Shown piece after piece: positions 60,148 through 64,000 of a stretch of DNA of 64,000 nt. How positions within the stretch are numbered: the stretch's first letter is position 1; each line of letters opens with the position of its first letter. This DNA comes from Symbiodinium natans (lineage: Eukaryota > Sar > Dinophyceae > Suessiales > Symbiodiniaceae), in the NCBI GenBank assembly GCA_905221605.1, contig CAJNDS010002244.1, positions 74,501 to 138,500 on the forward strand, in the 5' to 3' direction. The notes under the pieces are model-generated. The model saw only the letters and a list, made by a program, of their open reading frames with translations. It ran no database searches and was not told the origin of the DNA. A program made the translations under genes and the position numbers.

Positions 60148-60399
60148 ATTTTTCATATTTTCAAACTACATGTTCTATCTTCTAATATTCCTTTAAGGAA
60201 TTCCACTAAAAATAAAATGGCATTTTTCCCTTTCATTATTAGTGAAGATTTCTATGGAAAGATATTAATTCTCGATCTATATCTTCTTCAAATTCATTTC
60301 GGCTTCTCTTCTTTCTCACATCCAGTGAATGCAGTAGAAGCATGTGGATTACTTACTCCCTTACATATCGTACCTGAATGGTATTTCTTATGCCAATAT
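60148..60399 (+). pseudogene. cob: Nuclear copy of mitochondrial cytochrome b (cob) fragment
   Basis: 84 codons read without a stop as HIFKLHVLSSNIPLRNSTKN, MAFFPFIISEDFYG, LQIHFGFSSFSHPVNAVEAC and LLTPLHIVPEWYFLC. This is the segment of cytochrome b from the SNNPLG loop through the conserved P-E-W-Y motif. The family has about 360-380 residues, so both ends are missing, and a TAA follows directly. It is strongly AT-rich inside a GC-rich minisatellite, which marks it as a mitochondrial insertion (NUMT). Wording with LHIVPEWYFLC fits dinoflagellate or related alveolate mitochondria. The intact frame suggests a young transfer. Confidence 0.93.
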
Positions 60400-60436
60400 T
60401 AAGACGTCCAGTAGATTTAATGGTTTTTATCGCAAC

Positions 60437-60617
60437 CCCGCCGGGTTGCCCAGTTTTACCCTGCCAGGGTTGCCCCCACCAGGGTTGCCCCCACCAGCGT
60501 TGCCCCCGCCAGGGTTGCCGCCGAGTTAGGGTTGCCCTTGGCAGGGTTGCCCCGCCAGGGTTGCCCCCGCCAGGGTGACATTGCCCTCGCCGGGTTGCCC
60601 TGTCAGGGTTCCGCGCC
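60437..60617 (+). repeat. Minisatellite array right of the cytochrome b insert
   Basis: About ten units of the same 15-bp repeat with variants (CCCAGTTTTACCCTG, CCGCCGAGTTA). The cytochrome b copy therefore sits between two arrays of one repeat. Confidence 0.9.
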
Positions 60618-60626
60618 TCCTCACGT

Positions 60627-60781
60627 CGCCTACTCAGGAATTGTGCACCTTCTCTGCGACGGCCCTACGCACCTCGTCCTCTTCGCGCGCTGGCGAGGCT
60701 TCGTCGTCCTTCTCTATGAAGTTTTGTTTAGTTGCCGAGCAGGGCTTCAAGTGCGAAGGGCCCTGTCAAAGTTCTCTATTA
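60627..60781 (+). repeat. Dispersed duplicate, long copy
   Basis: Shares its first 23 bases (one difference) and its last 24 (two differences) with 59921-59986. The middle contains CGCGCTGGCGAGGCTTCGTC, lacking in the short copy. Confidence 0.8.
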
Positions 60782-60884
60782 ATTAATTGCCAGGGTTTCC
60801 CATTAGTAGTCACCCCCGCTAGGGCCCTGCCAGGGTTGCCCCCGCCAAGGTTGACATATATATATATATATGTAGAGAGAGAAA

Positions 60885-60983
60885 CTTACTGGCCCAAAAC
60901 CCAAGGAATAAAAGTTGGAACTTTCAGAATAAACTACCTTATAGGAAGCCCAAAGTTGAAAAGTTGGGTTTTGAGCCAGTAAG
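60885..60983. mobile_element. Family C element, copy 3, with GAAA target duplication
   Basis: CTTACTGGCCCAAAACCCAA opposes TTGGGTTTTGAGCCAGTAAG, a 20-bp terminal inverted repeat with one difference. GAAA lies at 60881-60884 and 60984-60987. Confidence 0.88.
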
Positions 60984-61013
60984 GAAATAAGAAAGTATTT
61001 TTAAGACAAAAAA

Positions 61014-61100
61014 ACCTCGCCTTGCCCCTTCCAGGGTTGCCCGTGCCAGGGTTGCCCCCGCCAGGGTCGCCCCCGCAGTTGCCCCCGTCAGGGCCCTTGC
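61014..61100 (+). repeat. Minisatellite array, distal
   Basis: Five units of the 15-bp repeat with CTT and GTG variants. Confidence 0.88.
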
Positions 61101-61788
61101 GCCAGCGGGTGGCCTTCCGCGCTTGGCCCTCGCCATTCTGCCATGTGAATGAGCTTGGGTCCGGAATTGGGCTTGAGGGTGTCTTAAACACAGTATGGGT
61201 GAAACAGATTGTCCCGCTCCCTGTTGATCCAGGAAAGTGTAGGCTCAAGCAACAGCAGCAGTCAACACGTCCCACCCCGGCCAGCGGGGAGACTCGAGGT
61301 GTAAGCCCCCTTGATAGGGGGGCCGTGGAGGGTAGACCGCTCTAAACCCGAAAAAGGCGGCAGTTTGGGTGGCTGGGGTGGGATCCGCTGCACCGAGGCG
61401 GCCCGACCCGCCACCACTGGCGCGGGTCGGGACCGCGGCACTTTGGAACACCCTAAACCCTAAACCCTAAACCTGGGTTCAGGTGCGTTATACGGACGAT
61501 TCTGAATGACTGAGGAGCCTAAAGAAGCAACGGAACCGCATTGAGCTTGTCCAGCCTTGGAGCGTTCCTAAAGGTTAAGCTTTTAGGTGTAGAATGGGAT
61601 TACACTGCCTTCAAAAGCTTACAGGTCTCTGGCTGTACTAGAACAAGGGAGCGACCAACTCGGTGGGAACCCGCCAGTGCCATTAGGGTTTAGGGTTTAG
61701 GGATTAGGGTTTAGGGTTTAGGGGGTAATGTGGGGGCTCCAGGCCCTTCTGCCCAAAAACAGATTTCCTCACATTCACTAAGACTACA
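61101..61788. other. Unassigned stretch
   Basis: 61101-61450 is GC-rich unique sequence open in several frames with no family. Telomere-like runs at 61450-61470 and 61684-61720. An inverted-repeat-like piece at 61555-61625. Confidence 0.45.
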
Positions 61789-61892
61789 TTGAGCTTGGAA
61801 CCCTAGCAACAATTAGTTTTTTGGTTGTTTTTGGAATTATGGTACCCAAAAATTCATTTAAAAAAAAAACTACTCCCAAGTATCCCGAAGAA
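61789..61892. repeat. Family I dispersed repeat, copy 2
   Basis: TTGAGCTTGGAACCCTAGCA, GGAATTATGGTACCC and CCCAAGTATCCCGAAG align with the copies at 16113 and 62753. Confidence 0.8.
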
Positions 61893-62075
61893 AATGTTGC
61901 CAGCACAAATCTGTGGCTGGGCGGCTGCTAAGAAACTATACAGATGTGTATACCAGATTCAAGAGTCCAGGCTTTTTACTAGGCAAACACATGTTATGGC
62001 AGCTTTCACATACTTAAGGTTCGTTCGCAAGCCATACTATGTGCCATGCTAACTTTAGGTTGTGTTCATAAACCC

Positions 62076-62199
62076 TACTTGGCGGTCCAGGGTACTTATA
62101 ACCCTAGTTATAACTGCACTTATAAGCCCCCTAAGTCCCCTAAGTAGGCTATAAGTAGACTTATAACTGTGGTTATACGAACGCATGAACCTCCAAGTA
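62076..62199. mobile_element. Family B element
   Basis: TACTTGGCGGTCCAGGGTAC opposes GCATGAACCTCCAAGTA. The inner palindrome TTATAACTGCACTTATAAGC / CTATAAGTAGACTTATAACT is well kept. Confidence 0.82.
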
Positions 62200-62305
62200 G
62201 AAGTCATAAAGGTCCCGACAAAGCCACGACCAGGACCCGAAGGGTCCAGGGCCAAGGGACTGTGGCAACAAACATATTCGGGTTAATGGGGTGAGGGTTT
62301 AGGGC

Positions 62306-62372
62306 TACCCTAAACCCTAAACCCTAAACCCTAAACCCTAAACCCTAAACCCTAAACCCTAAACCCTAAACC
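62306..62372 (-). repeat. CCCTAAA array
   Basis: About nine units. Confidence 0.95.
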
Positions 62373-62752
62373 CAAACCCTAAATCCTAAACCTTATAAGC
62401 CCTAGTTAGTGGTTTCAGCCGCCGTGACTTGCGCTCTTCGTGTCGTCGGAAGCCATGTGCCAAGGTAAAACTGTCCACATGTACCGATGCCCAGATGGCA
62501 GGCTGACCAGGAGCCTGGTCCATATCGGTCAGGTGAAGGGTCAATGCAATCGCTTAAAAGTTTGGCAAACTGCCAAGATCCAGGAATGCCAACTTGGACT
62601 CACCCAAACCCGGGGAAGCCTGCAAGCATGAATCTAGCAAAACAACTAATTTGTCCTTAAATGCCAACCACTACTTCTGAGGCAAAACTTCATGCGCCCC
62701 AGGAATGGAAGCTTCAAGTGTTGCACCGTGGGCATCATCAACTTGGAGTTTC
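62373..62752. other. Unassigned stretch with weak FN3-like reading
   Basis: On the minus strand near 62420-62510 one frame reads VSLPSGHRYMWTVLPWHMA, with an L-P-x-G-x-x-Y pattern, but all three minus frames are open there, so no exon is called. Confidence 0.35.
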
Positions 62753-62852
62753 TATACTGAACTTGGAACCCTAGCAGAAATGGTGCAATTTCAGCTGTGT
62801 CTTAGGAATTAGAATTACTCAAAAAATGAAAACTATTCCCAAGTATCCCTAA
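62753..62852. repeat. Family I dispersed repeat, copy 3
   Basis: CTGAACTTGGAACCCTAGCA, CAATTTCAGCTG, TTAGGAATTAGAATTAC and TCCCAAGTATCCCTAAG align with the other two copies. Confidence 0.82.
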
Positions 62853-63446
62853 GGTTTGAGGAGAGCAGAACTGCATAGAGCTCTTTATCACCAGGCGACT
62901 GCTGAGGGGAGCCTGACGCCCACAACCGAAACCCGAAGAATCTTGTGCAACAGGCTTGCTCTCACACCCGGCTCCTGAAGCCAAACCTGAAACCTGACAA
63001 ACATGCCGGCTTTGTTTAGCGGTTAGGGCTTAGGGTTTCCCCCACCCCCCCTCAACCCCCCCAAAAACCCCCTAAACCCTAAAGGCACTAAAACATAAGA
63101 CCCCAAAACAAAAGTCCCTATAGACCCTAAAGGCTCGAAGACATACTGAGCTTCAAAACTCCCAAGCCGCAAACCCTTTTTGGGGGCTCAAGAGCCTCGA
63201 AACGAAAGTTGCCAGCGCTCTTCGCGTTCTTGGACCTGGGCGCGTCAGGGGTATCGTTTTGTCTATTTATATATACACACACACTTATTTACTCTTGCTT
63301 TTTTTTTTTTTTTTTGGGGGGGGGGGGGGGGGCGAGTGTGGGGGAGGCAGACGTGCGAAAGCTGGACACCTGTTTAGGGTTTAGGGCTTAGTGGGCTACA
63401 AAACGCCTCACCAGCACTCTTGCGAGCCAGGAAATCTAGGACTGCC
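62853..63446. other. Mosaic stretch, no supported gene
   Basis: It contains degenerate CCCTAAA-like DNA at 63030-63130 and a T tract followed by a G tract at 63299-63332, a TTTTT/GGGGG junction that generates spurious Phe/Gly open frames. Confidence 0.6.
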
Positions 63447-63530
63447 CTTAAGACCTTCTGAAAAATTTTCCGGAATATGACCCTCTTAAACCCACTAAGG
63501 GGAAAATACCCAAGCTCCCAAAGGCCTACC
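63447..63530. repeat. Family G element
   Basis: CTTAAGACCTTCTGAAAAAT, then GACCCTCTTAAACCCACTAA and the end CCCAAAGGCCTACC, as in 31002. Confidence 0.75.
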
Positions 63531-63660
63531 GTGGTGAAAATATCTTGCTCAAGACAAGTGGGGAAGATGCGGCCGCAAGGTGCGAGATGAGACTAGCGGC
63601 GAGATGGGCCCAACAAGCAGCGGTTCGGAGATTCGTCTCCGGCACGAGGACCAATCAACA

Positions 63661-63710
63661 ACCCTAAACCCTAAACCCTAAACCCTAAACCCTAAACCCT
63701 AAACCCTAAA
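63661..63710 (-). repeat. CCCTAAA array
   Basis: Seven units. Confidence 0.95.
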
Positions 63711-63782
63711 CCAAAACCGCCACGCCGGGCATCATGACATGAAGCCTAGCCCGACGAAGAACACAACTCAGTCGACCGCACT

Positions 63783-63894
63783 CGGCGGTTCATGGGTAGG
63801 TATAAGTAGGGGTATACGTATGGTAACTTTACTTATAGCCTTATTCAGGGTACTTATAGCCCTACTTATAACTACCCAATGAAACACCAAGTAG
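63783..63894. mobile_element. Family B element, last copy
   Basis: CGGCGGTTCATGGGTAGG opposes ACTACCCAATGAAACACCAA. The inner GTATGGTAACTTTACTTAT and TTATTCAGGGTACTTATAGC match the 19089 and 14233 copies. Confidence 0.78.
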
Positions 63895-64000
63895 GAGTAT
63901 GTCAGGTCGCATGTTTCTCCTCAATGCGGGGAGCATCATTGGAGTGGCCGGCAGCAGCGGTCCTCTGTGAATATGGAGTCGAAGCACACACCGCGCATCT

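Noticed and set aside
59290-60196. Long Pro/Gly/Ala-rich open frames on both strands
   Set aside because: They are translations of the 15-bp minisatellite, whose unit is a multiple of three. No conserved non-repetitive sequence is attached.
63540-63655. Exon on either strand
   Set aside because: Two plus frames and one minus frame are open with equally plausible composition, so no choice can be supported.

Overview
The window looks like nuclear DNA of a dinoflagellate, most likely a Symbiodiniaceae-type alga. Four things suggest this. Plant/alga-type TTTAGGG telomeric repeats are scattered over almost every kilobase in both orientations. A nuclear copy of a mitochondrial cytochrome b segment carries the PLHIVPEWYFLC motif. 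A large copia-type retrotransposon has the long accessory-domain polyprotein I associate with this group. Coding pieces are tiny (about 60-150 bp) and exon-like. No tRNA, rRNA, spliced-leader array, CRISPR or bacterial-style operon was seen.

Layout. From 1 to 20.7 kb, from 23.5 to 48.1 kb and from 57.4 to 64 kb the sequence is a mosaic of three ingredients: (i) TTTAGGG/CCCTAAA arrays, including homogenised TTTGGGG and TTTTAGGG variants; (ii) at least ten families of roughly 70-230 bp inverted-repeat or dispersed elements, called families A to K here, some with target-site duplications (8 bp in A, 4 bp in C); and (iii) short exon-like open segments. About nine of the exon-like segments, all on the minus strand and spread from 59.2 to 16.0 kb, read as halves of fibronectin type III domains. 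A split FN3-repeat gene whose introns are made of the repeats is the simplest reading, but splicing cannot be proved here. Other recognisable fragments are an actin internal segment on the plus strand (31.15-31.30 kb), a cellular RNA-dependent RNA polymerase catalytic segment on the minus strand (21.97-22.64 kb), a possible thioesterase nucleophile-elbow exon (4.55-4.64 kb) and a possible J-domain start (42.24-42.31 kb).

The only large coding unit is a 9.25-kb Ty1/copia element on the minus strand (48126-57379). It has identical 158-bp LTRs, a CTACC target duplication, an initiator-tRNA-like primer site, Gag with a CCHC knuckle, protease, integrase, reverse transcriptase and RNase H. Between protease and integrase it carries a domain with the HxD...H...R signature of a 2-oxoglutarate/Fe(II) oxygenase resembling the TET/JBP group, preceded by a degenerate methyltransferase-like segment. 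Four reading-frame changes break the polyprotein although the LTRs are identical.

At 59.4-61.1 kb a GC-rich 15-bp minisatellite (GGGTTGCCCCCGCCA) surrounds the AT-rich cytochrome b insertion. The retroelement, the RdRP region and the minisatellite block are the three long stretches free of TTTAGGG repeats. Several TTTAGGG tracts sit inside otherwise recognisable mobile elements, and some are bordered by 15-19 bp direct duplications, so they look inserted rather than remnants of a chromosome end.
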